Origin: an uncultured Verrucomicrobiales bacterium
GTDB lineage: Bacteria; Verrucomicrobiota; Verrucomicrobiia; Verrucomicrobiales; Akkermansiaceae
Reading direction: 5' to 3'
Length of the DNA: 32,329 bases
NCBI GenBank assembly: GCA_913060685.1
Contig: CAJXVQ010000011.1
Span: 1 to 32,329, forward strand
The number at the start of each line of letters is the position of its first letter. Position 1 is the first letter of the stretch. The translations under genes were made by a program, and so were the position numbers. Positions 21,858 through 30,046 of this stretch are shown piece after piece. The notes below the pieces were generated by a model that was given only the letters and a program-made list of their open reading frames with translations, was not told where the DNA came from and did not search any database.

Positions 21858-23075
21858 TTATTTTTCGAGCTTGTCGATGAGGTAGGAAACGGCGCGCTCG
21901 ACGAGGGCGGGGTCCTGGGCGGTGACGTCCATGGATTCGATCTCGATGGTGTCGGGGAGTTCTTTTTGGAGGGACTCCCAGTAGGCGGCATCGAGCGCAG
22001 GATTGTAGAGTTCGCCACCTTCGGCGGAGTAACTGGAAACGCCCTTGAGGGGCATGAGAAAGAGGGTGTCCTTGGTGGAGTATTTGAGTTTTTCTCCGAT
22101 GACTTTGGCGACGCGGCCTTGTTCTTCGGCATTGAGGCGAGGAACGAAGACGTAGGGTGAGTGCCAGGTGATCTGGTGATCTTCATACCCGGCGGGGACC
22201 TTGCTGGGCTCGTTGACGAGGATGCCGAGGTGCTCGGATCCTCCCGGGACGATGACCTGGGGGAGGCCGAGTTTTCCGGCGACGGTGAGTCGGTCGGGGC
22301 CGCCAGCGCGGAGGACGCCCCAGACACCGTCGGCGATTTCTCCGAGGCCATAGTCGAAGACGGCGTTGATGATGCCTTCTTTCATCATCTGCTCCATGGC
22401 GTCGCCACCGGCACCGATGGCGTGGAAGGTGATGACTTCGTAGCCCGCTTTTTCAAAGAGGTCGATGGCGTGCATCGCCCCTTGGGTCAGGACACCGAGA
22501 TTGGACATGCCAATGACGCCCTTGGCGACGGACTTGGTGATGCACTGCTCGGATTGAGCCATGCCCCAAGCGGCGGCGGCGGCATTGGCGAGGATCTTGC
22601 GGGAGAAAACGTTGAGCCCGAGGATGTCTGATACGGCAAACATCATGGTGATGTCCTTGATGCCTACAAAGGGAGAGGTGTCACCGGAGGCGGCGGTGGA
22701 GAGCATGACCTTCGGGAAGCCATAGGGAAGGGCCTGGAGGATGGGGGCGCAGGTCGAGGTGCCCTGGGTGCCACCGAGGGTGACGACGGCGTCAATTTTT
22801 CCAGCTTCCTGGAGTTCCAGGAGGAGCTTGGTGGCGCCGGCGACGATGAAGGGGTTGGATTGCTCGCGGTTGGGTTTGACGAGGAGTTCGTCGAGATTGC
22901 CTCCGCCAGCGGAGATGACTTCCTGCTTGGTAATATCCGCCTTGAGGTCGGAGTCACCAACGAGGGAGAGGTCAATGAGGAAGGCCTTGCCGCCGAGGGT
23001 CTCGATTTCGGTGCGCATGAAGTCGGCCTCGGCCGCTTTGGTGTCGAGGGTAGCGAGAATGGCGACTGTTTTCAT
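21858..23075 (-). CDS. Tm-1-like ATP-binding domain protein (UPF0261)
   Basis: This 405-residue protein matches the full-length Tm-1-like/UPF0261 family, whose N-terminal domain binds ATP in the tomato antiviral protein Tm-1. Conserved blocks are ILATLDTKAAEADFMRTEI (7-25), VVTLGGTQGTST, VMLSTAASGDTSPFVG, the Ala-rich NAAAAAWGMA, IGMSNLGVLTQGAM, ITFHAIGAGGDAMEQM and FVPRLNAEEQGRV. The biochemical role of the bacterial proteins is not established to my knowledge. In this operon it stands directly upstream of the LsrF-type gene and could supply the ATP-using step of that pathway, but this is inference. The gene is preceded by a 159-bp region holding candidate AraC sites. Confidence 0.9.
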   Translation of the reverse strand: MKTVAILATLDTKAAEADFMRTEIETLGGKAFLIDLSLVGDSDLKADITKQEVISAGGGNLDELLVKPNREQSNPFIVAGATKLLLELQEAGKIDAVVTLGGTQGTSTCAPILQALPYGFPKVMLSTAASGDTSPFVGIKDITMMFAVSDILGLNVFSRKILANAAAAAWGMAQSEQCITKSVAKGVIGMSNLGVLTQGAMHAIDLFEKAGYEVITFHAIGAGGDAMEQMMKEGIINAVFDYGLGEIADGVWGVLRAGGPDRLTVAGKLGLPQVIVPGGSEHLGILVNEPSKVPAGYEDHQITWHSPYVFVPRLNAEEQGRVAKVIGEKLKYSTKDTLFLMPLKGVSSYSAEGGELYNPALDAAYWESLQKELPDTIEIESMDVTAQDPALVERAVSYLIDKLEK

Positions 23076-23170
23076 CGGAACAAGGAATACAGCAGGATGA
23101 ACGGAGAGTCTTGAAGAAAATAGGGTGTTTTTTGAACGAAATCGTCAGAGCTGACTTGGGTTGTGAAGGG

Positions 23171-23211
23171 GAGTTTGTTCCGGGAATCCGGATGGAGATG
23201 AGTTTGTCCGG
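23171..23211 (-). promoter_or_regulatory. Candidate AraC-type direct-repeat operator
   Basis: GAGTTTGTTCCGG (23171-23183) and GAGTTTGTCCGG (23200-23211) are direct repeats 29 bp apart, in the 159-bp gap between the AraC/PAS gene and the Tm-1-like gene. AraC-family proteins bind as two monomers on direct half-sites, so this is a plausible site for control of the Tm-1/lsrF unit. I found no clear -35/-10 pair. Confidence 0.35.
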
Positions 23212-23234
23212 AGGGGTTCCTTCTTTTTTGGTGT

Positions 23235-23957
23235 CTAGAGCCGGTAGCGGGAACGGTAGGCGCTCGGAGGCTCCTTGAGAATGCGCGAGAACTCACGTGA
23301 GAAGTGGGCTTGATCTGAGAAGCCGCAGTGGTGGCTGATTTGGGCGAAGGTCTGGGTGGTTCGAACAATGAGATGACAGGCTTCCTGAACGCGAAGATGA
23401 CGGAGGTATTCCTTTGGCGTCATGCTAAAGGTGGCCTTGAATTTTCGAAGGAAGCTGGAGGGCGAAAGGTTGGCAGTCCGGGCGAGCTCGGTGATGGCAA
23501 TGTTGTCCCGGTAGTGGAGGTGAAGGAGTTCAAGAGCGGCTCCGAGTTCTTCGTTCTTGCGGAGCGAGGTGGTGCCTTGATCGAATGGTCGGGTGATGCC
23601 GATGATGCCACAAATCTCCCCCTTATGGTTTAAGAGAGGTTTTTTAGTGGTGGTGGACCAGTCGACAAATCCATTGCCGCGGGGGACGAGTTCGACCCTA
23701 TTGATAATGGATTGCCCGGTTTCGAGGATACGGAGGTCATCCTTGCGGATTTCATCCAGAATGTGCGGCGGGATGAAGTCATCATCGCATTTCCCCATGA
23801 CATCATCGGTTTCGAAAATCTCACACAGGCGCTGATTGTAGGCCACATAGCGCCGGTCGCGATCTTTGACGAAGTAGATGAAGCCGGGGAGATCGTCAAA
23901 GATCGTGGCAAGATGGTTCTCGACGTGGTTCTTTTGAAAGAATCGATCATCCTGCAT
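23235..23957 (-). CDS. AraC-family regulator with N-terminal PAS domain
   Basis: This 240-residue protein has a PAS sensor domain at about 12-130 (DDLPGFIYFVKDRDRRYVAYNQ ... GICGIIGITRPFDQ) and an AraC DNA-binding domain at about 140-240. The latter has two helix-turn-helix units, NIAITELARTANLSPSSFLR and FAQISHHCGFSDQAHFSREF. PAS-AraC regulators of this kind are common in PVC bacteria next to carbohydrate genes. It lies directly upstream of the Tm-1-like/lsrF unit on the same strand and is the likely regulator of it. The signal bound by the PAS domain is unknown. Confidence 0.92.
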   Translation of the reverse strand: MQDDRFFQKNHVENHLATIFDDLPGFIYFVKDRDRRYVAYNQRLCEIFETDDVMGKCDDDFIPPHILDEIRKDDLRILETGQSIINRVELVPRGNGFVDWSTTTKKPLLNHKGEICGIIGITRPFDQGTTSLRKNEELGAALELLHLHYRDNIAITELARTANLSPSSFLRKFKATFSMTPKEYLRHLRVQEACHLIVRTTQTFAQISHHCGFSDQAHFSREFSRILKEPPSAYRSRYRL

Positions 23958-24039
23958 GCCGGGAGTGAAACAGAGCAGGGCTCTCAGATCGAGGATGGGA
24001 TGAGATCAAAAGCGGACCGGCCCAGAGAGGGCGGCACTC

Positions 24040-25116
24040 CTATTCTAAGAGGGCGGGATAGTCGTTGTAGCCCTCCGGTCCGGGTGCGTAGAACTTCGAG
24101 GGATCGGGCTCATTGAGATCGGCCCCTTTGGCGAAACGTTCCGGAAGGTCGGGGTTGGCGAGATAGGGGACCCCAAAGGCAACGGCGTCAATCTTGCCCG
24201 CTGCGATTTCGTGATCTGCTTCCCCGGCAGTGTATCCCATGTTGGTGACCAAGGTGCCCTCGTAGGCCTTCCTGATGGGGGTGATGACATCGCCTTCGAG
24301 TTCGCCGAGGACATCTCCGCGCATAAGGTGGAGGTAGGCAAGGTCGCGTTTGTTGAGCTGTTCCGAAAGATAGGAGTAAAGGGCCACGGGGTCGGTATCG
24401 CCCATGCTGTTGAAGCTGTTAAGCGGGGAGATCCGGACCCCGACGCGATCGCTGCCCCAGACCTCGCTGACGGAATCGATCACTTCGAGTAGGAGTCGCG
24501 AGCGGTTTTCGAATGAGCCCCCATAGGGGGCGGTCCGTTTGTTGGCGGAGTCGCGGAGGAAGCTGTCGAGCAGGTAGCCATTGGCCCCGTGGATTTCGAT
24601 TCCGTCGAAGCCGGCGGCCTTGGCATTCCCGGCGGCCTTGCGAAAGCCGGCTACGATGCCGGGGAGTTCTTCGTCTCCGAGTTCGCGAGGGATTTCATAA
24701 GGTTTTTTCCCCTCGGGCGTGTGGGTTTCGTCATTCGTGATCGCAATGGGACTGGGGCCAACCGGCTGTCTTCCGTTGTTGAGGAGGGAATGACAGGCTC
24801 GTCCGCCGTGCCAAATTTGCAGAAAGATACGTCCACCCTTTTCGTGGACTGCGTCCGTGACTTTCCGCCAGCCCTTGATCTGGTCCTCCGAGTAGATGCC
24901 TGGCTCGCTGATGAAAGCGCAGTTGCCTTCCATTGCCATGGTGGCTTCCGCGATGATGAGTCCGGCACCGGCGCGATCGGAGTAGTGCTTTGCCATCATG
25001 TCATTGGGGACGTGGCCTTCATCGGCGCGAGCCCGGGTCAGAGGTGCCATGATGATTCGATTTGGAAGAGCAAGCGCTCCGAGTTGGAGAGGCTTAAAAA
25101 GTGCCGGGTGCTTCAT
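24040..25116 (-). CDS. Old-yellow-enzyme family alkene reductase
   Basis: This 358-residue protein is an FMN-dependent NADH:flavin oxidoreductase of the OYE/NemA class. Signature parts are PLQLGALALPNRIIMAPLTRAR, LIIAEATM, LQIWHGGRA and IEIHGANGYLLDSFLRDSAN, with substrate-binding His176 and Asn179, then TAPYGGSFENRSRLLLE and VAFGVPYLANPDLPER. It reduces activated C=C bonds of enones or nitro compounds with NAD(P)H. It lies 82 bp upstream of the AraC gene on the same strand. A shared role with the LsrF-type pathway is possible but not shown. No signal peptide is seen. Confidence 0.93.
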   Translation of the reverse strand: MKHPALFKPLQLGALALPNRIIMAPLTRARADEGHVPNDMMAKHYSDRAGAGLIIAEATMAMEGNCAFISEPGIYSEDQIKGWRKVTDAVHEKGGRIFLQIWHGGRACHSLLNNGRQPVGPSPIAITNDETHTPEGKKPYEIPRELGDEELPGIVAGFRKAAGNAKAAGFDGIEIHGANGYLLDSFLRDSANKRTAPYGGSFENRSRLLLEVIDSVSEVWGSDRVGVRISPLNSFNSMGDTDPVALYSYLSEQLNKRDLAYLHLMRGDVLGELEGDVITPIRKAYEGTLVTNMGYTAGEADHEIAAGKIDAVAFGVPYLANPDLPERFAKGADLNEPDPSKFYAPGPEGYNDYPALLE

Positions 25117-25194
25117 GAGGAGGAAGATGGCACGCTCTTCTGATATCGCACCGTATTAATTTGGGTCAATGGGAATGGAGTCGCCTGTCGTTCG

Positions 25195-26499
25195 TTACGG
25201 TGCTTTCCAGCTTGCGGAGAGCTCCTGCAATGTCAGGCCGGTATGAGTCTTCCAAAGGGATCCCTCGTAGCGGCCGTTACGGGCGGCCTCGTTGATGAGG
25301 CGGGTAATATCGGCCTTGTGATTCTTCGATACCCAGTTGATGAAGTTCGCCGAGATGCGGTAGCTCGCGTCGTGCTTCATCTTTCGAATTTGCGCGGGTG
25401 CATAGTGGGCTCCTCTTGACTCCGGTTCATAGAGGAACCAGCGGATGTAGTCGGCGATTCCCTCCGTGATCCAGCTCGGAGTTGGTTTTGGGTTGGGATT
25501 GAGTCGCGGAGCGAGCCAGTAGTTCTGCACGACGTGGACGAGTTCGTGGATGACACACCCTTTGGCTTCGCGATCGAGCTGATTTTTGAACCAGGGGGCG
25601 TTCATGGTGATTTGCGAGCCGGTCGCATAAGCCGGAACTCCTGCTGGCACGTCGTTTTTGAAGGTGAAGGTCACTGTCGCAGGAGCCTGATAGTCTTGCC
25701 CCGGAAGGAGCTCGACGAGTTTGGGATACCACTCGATGATGACAGGTTTGAGTTTCTTCTCTACCCAGTCGGTATATTGAGGGGCCTCGGTGGCATCCAC
25801 GATGAAGGAGTGTTTTTGGTCCTTGGTAGCAAAGCGAATGATCCTGGGTCGCGGGCCGGTGGGGACGAACTTGAGCTCAGGTCCGTTGGTCTTAACGAGG
25901 TCGATCTCACTGAAAAATGTCAGGCCAAACGGGGTCCGGGTTTCAGTCGGTTTGACGTCAAAGATGAGCTGTCTGAAACTGCCAATCTTGCCCGTGATGG
26001 AAGCGGCATGACGACCTCCCATCGGGATCTTCGGATTCCGCGTGTCGATTGAAGCAATCTTGACCCAGGACGTCTCCTTAAGGTCGATTTCTGCATCGGC
26101 GGGCTTGTCCGACTTGCTTCCATAAAGGTCGTAGATTTGCGGGCCTCGGTTCTCAAAATGGCGTGAGTAGCTCGTGATTCTCTCCAATTCCTCAATCTTG
26201 CTCAGGTCAACATGCACGAGGCCGCCATTGGTGCTGGATGCGAAGAAGAAATTGCTGCGCGGTTTATCGTCTCCGACGGGAACCTTGCCATCATGCAGGG
26301 CGGAGAGGCTCGCGCCATTGCGGTCGGGGTTCCCTTTTAGGATCTGCCACTTTGCAGTGGCTCCCAGATCGTTCGTTGCCGGGGAGGCGATCTTTTCAAA
26401 GACGAATCCGTTGCCGAAGGTTTGTTGCTCGATGGTGACCTTGGGTGCGGCGGTCAGCGGAGCGACTGCAGCGAGGATGATGAAAAGGGATCTGATCAC
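25195..26499 (-). CDS. Secreted basic-secretory-protein-like metalloprotease
   Basis: This 434-residue protein has a signal peptide (MIRSLFIILAAVAPLTA). Residues about 20-215 form a beta-rich discoidin-like region (AKWQILKGNPDRNGASL ... FGLTFFSEID). Residues about 215-430 match the plant basic secretory protein (BSP) family, with zinc motif HELVHVVQNYW (His318, Glu319, His322) and PSWITEGIADYIRWFLYEP carrying the downstream acidic residues. It is expected to be an exported zinc peptidase of unknown substrate. Its ATG overlaps the stop of the FKBP gene by 4 bp, so the two are translationally coupled. Confidence 0.85.
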   Translation of the reverse strand: MIRSLFIILAAVAPLTAAPKVTIEQQTFGNGFVFEKIASPATNDLGATAKWQILKGNPDRNGASLSALHDGKVPVGDDKPRSNFFFASSTNGGLVHVDLSKIEELERITSYSRHFENRGPQIYDLYGSKSDKPADAEIDLKETSWVKIASIDTRNPKIPMGGRHAASITGKIGSFRQLIFDVKPTETRTPFGLTFFSEIDLVKTNGPELKFVPTGPRPRIIRFATKDQKHSFIVDATEAPQYTDWVEKKLKPVIIEWYPKLVELLPGQDYQAPATVTFTFKNDVPAGVPAYATGSQITMNAPWFKNQLDREAKGCVIHELVHVVQNYWLAPRLNPNPKPTPSWITEGIADYIRWFLYEPESRGAHYAPAQIRKMKHDASYRISANFINWVSKNHKADITRLINEAARNGRYEGSLWKTHTGLTLQELSASWKAP

Positions 26500-26930
26500 T
26501 GGTGGAAGCTGACGAGTTCGACGTCAAAGATCAAGTCGCCTGCGGGCTTGCCTGGTTCGGGGTTTTCGCCGTAGGCGAGGCGGGCCGGAATCCAGAAGCG
26601 GCGTTTTTCGCCACGGGTCATGAGTTGAAGGCCTTCAGTCCAGCCCGGGATGACTTGGTCGAGAGGGAATTCGGAGGGCTTTCCGCGTTCGTAGGAGCTA
26701 TCGAAGACCTTGCCGTCCATGGTCATTCCCTTGTAATGGGCTGTAACCGTGCTAAGGGAATTTGGAGTGGGGCCTCCTTTTCCTGGTCGTAAGACTTTGT
26801 GCTTCAGTCCGGAGTAGGTTTTTTGCACGCCGGGAGCGAGAACTTCGGGGGCAGGAGGTTCTTTCATCTGCTGGCTGCAGGAGGAGAGACCGAGGGCGGC
26901 CAGAAGGGCGAGGGGTTTTAGAAAAGTCAT
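26496..26930 (-). CDS. FKBP-type peptidyl-prolyl isomerase lipoprotein
   Basis: This 144-residue protein begins at the ATG at 26930 with a lipoprotein signal ending in LSSC (Cys18 to be acylated); the longer frame upstream to 27092 does not look like protein. The FKBP domain shows VTAHYKGMTMDGKVFDSSYERG, FPLDQVIPGWTEGLQLM and RRFWIPARLAYGENP. It catalyses proline isomerisation, presumably at the outer or inner membrane. Its stop overlaps the protease start (ATGA), which suggests it may fold that protease or work beside it. Confidence 0.92.
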   Translation of the reverse strand: MTFLKPLALLAALGLSSCSQQMKEPPAPEVLAPGVQKTYSGLKHKVLRPGKGGPTPNSLSTVTAHYKGMTMDGKVFDSSYERGKPSEFPLDQVIPGWTEGLQLMTRGEKRRFWIPARLAYGENPEPGKPAGDLIFDVELVSFHQ

Positions 26931-27030
26931 GTGGAAATCATGAGGAATGATCGCGCCGCGTCGAGTGGAATCATGGAGTTCTGCGCTCGATAATGATTGG
27001 TTTCGAAATGATGCTGTGCATCTTGACGGC

Positions 27031-28233
27031 ATGAAACGATCAATGCTGAGTCTTTGTTTTGCGGTTGTGAGTGCCTCATCTTTGACCGCCAAGCCGATGA
27101 AGGTCTATATTCTGTCGGGACAGTCCAATATGGAGGGGCACGCCAAGATTTCGTCCTTTGACCACATTGGGATGGATCCCGGGACGGTGCCTCTTTTAAA
27201 GGAAATGCGGGGGAAGAACGGATCGCCGACGGTCCTCGATGATGTTTGGATCACTTATCGGACCGGGAAGGCAGAGGACAAACCCGGCGTGGGGAAATTG
27301 ACGGCGGGGTTTGGATCCCGGAGGGTATCGACAGAGGCTGGCGAGAAAATCGGGCCGGAGTTTACTTTTGGAATTTATACGCGGAAGTTGGTCAACGAGC
27401 CGATCCTGATCATCAAGACGGCGTGGGGAGGCAAGTCGATCAATACGGATTTCCGTCCGCCGAGTGCCGGGCCGTATGAGTTTAACGAGAAGCAGCTGGA
27501 GACCTTTAAAAAGCAGGGGAAGGATTTGGCTGCGCTGAAAGCGGCGAAGGTTGAAGCGACAGGTTATTACTACCGCATGATGATGGATCATGTGAAGGCG
27601 GTTCTTGCTGATCCGGGTAAGGTTCACCCAGACTACAATGCCAAGGATGGATACGAGATCGCCGGTTTTGTTTGGTTTCAGGGTTGGAATGACATGGTCG
27701 ATAGCGGGACCTATCCGAATCGTGGTCAAGCCGGTGGCTATGATCAATACAGTGAGGTGATGGCTCACTTCATCCGTGACGTGCGTAAGGATTTGGACGC
27801 ACCCAAGTTGCCTTTCGTCATCGGAGTGATGGGTGCAGGTGGCCCAACCGATCTTTATGGTAAGAATCAGCAGCGCTATAAAGGGACCCACCAAGGTTTC
27901 AGAGATGCCATGGCTGCTCCGGCTTCGATGCCTGAGTTTAAGGGGAATGTGACTGCTGTTTTGACGGAGAAGTATTGGGACCCCGAGCTGGATGCCGTCG
28001 ATCAGAAGCGTTCCCAGGTAAGAGCCAAGGAGAAGGAATTGAAGAAAGAGGGGCTTTCGAAGAAGGCGCTTTCTGATGCCATGGAGAAATTCTCGGCCGA
28101 TCTCTACACCGCTCGTGATCTCGAGTTATTGAAGGGCATCACCAATGCTGACTACCACTACAAAGGATCTGCCAAGATTATGGCTGGAATTGGCAAGGCC
28201 TTTGCCGAGGCTGTCTATGAGCTTGGGAAGTGA
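27031..28233 (+). CDS. Secreted SASA-type carbohydrate acetylesterase, long form
   Basis: This 400-residue protein starts at 27031 with a signal peptide (MKRSMLSLCFAVVSASSLTA); a longer frame to 26947 has no signal and is less likely. Block I is VYILSGQSNMEGHAK with Ser32. WFQGWNDMVDSG is the second conserved block, and NADYHYKGSA near the C-terminus supplies the Asp-x-His pair. It is the long SASA (sialate O-acetylesterase-like) type common in Planctomycetes and Verrucomicrobia. It likely deacetylates an exported glycan substrate alongside the sulfatase and the short SASA. Residues 340-370 are charged and helical. Confidence 0.88.
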   Translation: MKRSMLSLCFAVVSASSLTAKPMKVYILSGQSNMEGHAKISSFDHIGMDPGTVPLLKEMRGKNGSPTVLDDVWITYRTGKAEDKPGVGKLTAGFGSRRVSTEAGEKIGPEFTFGIYTRKLVNEPILIIKTAWGGKSINTDFRPPSAGPYEFNEKQLETFKKQGKDLAALKAAKVEATGYYYRMMMDHVKAVLADPGKVHPDYNAKDGYEIAGFVWFQGWNDMVDSGTYPNRGQAGGYDQYSEVMAHFIRDVRKDLDAPKLPFVIGVMGAGGPTDLYGKNQQRYKGTHQGFRDAMAAPASMPEFKGNVTAVLTEKYWDPELDAVDQKRSQVRAKEKELKKEGLSKKALSDAMEKFSADLYTARDLELLKGITNADYHYKGSAKIMAGIGKAFAEAVYELGK

Positions 28234-28426
28234 GAAGAATGAGAAGATTCAATTCATTTGAGAAGCATGAGGGGGCCGCCGTTGATGAATATTTGGTATA
28301 AGCTGGGTTCAGGCATTGCTTGAAAAAGTGTGCTTCGGTCCGGCTGAGGAAATGGCAGGTGACGGGAGGGAGGCTGGAGAGGAGAGTTGAGGCTTTTGAT
28401 CCGCTGGCAGAGCCCAAGTGTTTCTA

Positions 28427-29458
28427 CTACGTCGCGGCGGGTTTGCTCGAAATTTCGTCGACGGCCCATTGGGCGTGTTCGGCGATGAGGGGCGATTCGT
28501 GGGAGGTGAGTTCACGGAGTTGGGGGAGGTCTTCGCGGGTTCCGGTGTTGCCGAGGGCGACGCAGACGTTTCTCAGGAAGCGGTCATGCTTGATTCGCTT
28601 AATGGGAGATTTGGCGAAGGTGAGGCGGAAGTCTTCGACCGTCATCTCGAGGAAATCGCGGAGGGAATGGGTGAAGATTTCTTCGCGGGCGTGGAAGGAA
28701 GCTTCGCGCGAGGTTTGGGCAAAGCGATTCCAGGGGCAGGCATCGAGGCAGTCATCGCAGCCGTAGATACGATCGCCGATGGCGCGGCGGAATTCGAGAG
28801 GGATGGAGCCTTTGTGCTCGATGGTGAGGTATGAGATACAGCGCGTGGCGGCGAGTTTACGCGGGGCGGTGATGGCCTGGGTGGGGCAGGCCGTGATACA
28901 GGCGGTGCATTTGCCACAGTGGTCGGCGGAAGGAGAGTCCGGCTCCATTTCGAGGGTGGTGAGGAGCTCGGCGAGGAAGAACCAGGTGCCAAGTTTGCGG
29001 TGGATTTGCACGGTGGACTTGCCATTCCAGCCGAGTCCGGAGGCGGAGGCGAAGTCGCGCTCAAGAACGGGGCCGGTATCGACGTAGTAGCGCTGGATTC
29101 CACCCATGTCCTGCAGGGCGAGATCGAGATCCTTGAGCCTATCCTCGATGAGGTCGTGGTAGTCGTCATTCCACGAGTAGCGGGCGATACGGTAATCGGA
29201 GCGGGGTTGCTCCTTTGCGGGGAAGTAGTTGAGGGCGAGGGAAACGACGGAGCGGCAACCGGGGAGGACTTCACGCGGATCACAGCGGCGGTCGGTGTTG
29301 CGTTCGAGCCAGCCCATGTCACCGGCGTGACCTTCCTCGACCCACTGCAGGTATTGGTCCGCGTGCGGTGCCCGGGTGGCGGGGGAAATGCGGCAGTCGT
29401 CGAAGCCGAGCTGTCGGGCGACGAAGCTTACGTTCGCTTTGACGATGGCGGGGGTCAT
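28427..29458 (-). CDS. queG: Epoxyqueuosine reductase
   Basis: This 343-residue protein is QueG, the cobalamin- and Fe-S-dependent enzyme that reduces epoxyqueuosine to queuosine at tRNA position 34. The 4Fe-4S motifs are CGKCTACITACP (C181, C184, C187, C191) and CDDCLDACPWN (C234, C237, C241), with a further Cys207. The VDTGPVLERDFA motif (128-138) holds the catalytic Asp128, and GLGWNGKST is conserved. The C-terminus has short HEAT-like helices. The start overlaps the stop of aroK by 4 bp (ATGA). Confidence 0.95.
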   Translation of the reverse strand: MTPAIVKANVSFVARQLGFDDCRISPATRAPHADQYLQWVEEGHAGDMGWLERNTDRRCDPREVLPGCRSVVSLALNYFPAKEQPRSDYRIARYSWNDDYHDLIEDRLKDLDLALQDMGGIQRYYVDTGPVLERDFASASGLGWNGKSTVQIHRKLGTWFFLAELLTTLEMEPDSPSADHCGKCTACITACPTQAITAPRKLAATRCISYLTIEHKGSIPLEFRRAIGDRIYGCDDCLDACPWNRFAQTSREASFHAREEIFTHSLRDFLEMTVEDFRLTFAKSPIKRIKHDRFLRNVCVALGNTGTREDLPQLRELTSHESPLIAEHAQWAVDEISSKPAAT

Positions 29459-29982
29459 TTTTGGGAGCCGAAATGGTAGCGGGCGGACTCGATGATGCCG
29501 GTGGCGACTTCGTCAAAGGAGAGGTTATCGGTCTCGATGCCGAGGTGGGCGGTGTCGCGGTAGAGGGGAGTGCGCACCTCTAAAAGCTCCCGAATGGTGC
29601 GCTCGGGGTCGTCGTTGTTCAGGAGGGGACGGTTGGAGTTCCGGGAGGTGCGTTCGAAAATTTCGGAGGGCCGGGCGATGAGCCAGACGACATAGCCGAG
29701 TTCGCGGAGAAGTTCGCGGTTAATGGGGCGGTTGATGATGCCGCCGCCGGTAGCGATGATGTGGCCGGAATGTTTCCGGAGGGAACGGAGGAGTTCGGTT
29801 TCGAGATCCCGGAAGGCTTCTTCGCCTTCAGATTCGAAGATCTCGGGGATGGGGCGGCCTTGTTGCTCAACGATGAGCTGGTCGGTATCGATGAGCGGGT
29901 AGCCGAAGGTCTGGGAGAGGTTGCGCCCAATCGTGGACTTCCCCGTTCCCATAAATCCGATGAGGATAATGTTCCGCTGCAT
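29455..29982 (-). CDS. aroK: Shikimate kinase
   Basis: This 175-residue protein has the P-loop GFMGTGKS (8-15), DTDQLIVEQQGRPIPEIF, EEAFRDLE and IATGGGII, all typical of shikimate kinase, which phosphorylates shikimate in aromatic amino acid synthesis. The lid RNSNRPLL and RTPLYRDTA are present. It is coupled to queG by a 4-bp overlap. It is divergent from the TsaC gene across 64 bp. Confidence 0.95.
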   Translation of the reverse strand: MQRNIILIGFMGTGKSTIGRNLSQTFGYPLIDTDQLIVEQQGRPIPEIFESEGEEAFRDLETELLRSLRKHSGHIIATGGGIINRPINRELLRELGYVVWLIARPSEIFERTSRNSNRPLLNNDDPERTIRELLEVRTPLYRDTAHLGIETDNLSFDEVATGIIESARYHFGSQK

Positions 29983-30046
29983 TGTCTTGGAAAAACTCTA
30001 CCTTTCTGAATTCGATTCATGAAGCCGTATCTGCTAAAGATCTGCC

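Noticed and set aside
4206-25116. CRISPR array or phage genes
   Set aside because: No regularly spaced repeats and no phage structural or integrase genes were seen.
28254-28316. Minus-strand peptide MPEPSLYQIFINGGPLMLLK, recalling the N-terminus of ExbB/TolQ proteins
   Set aside because: Only 20 residues, no continuation in any frame that keeps the likeness; probably chance.
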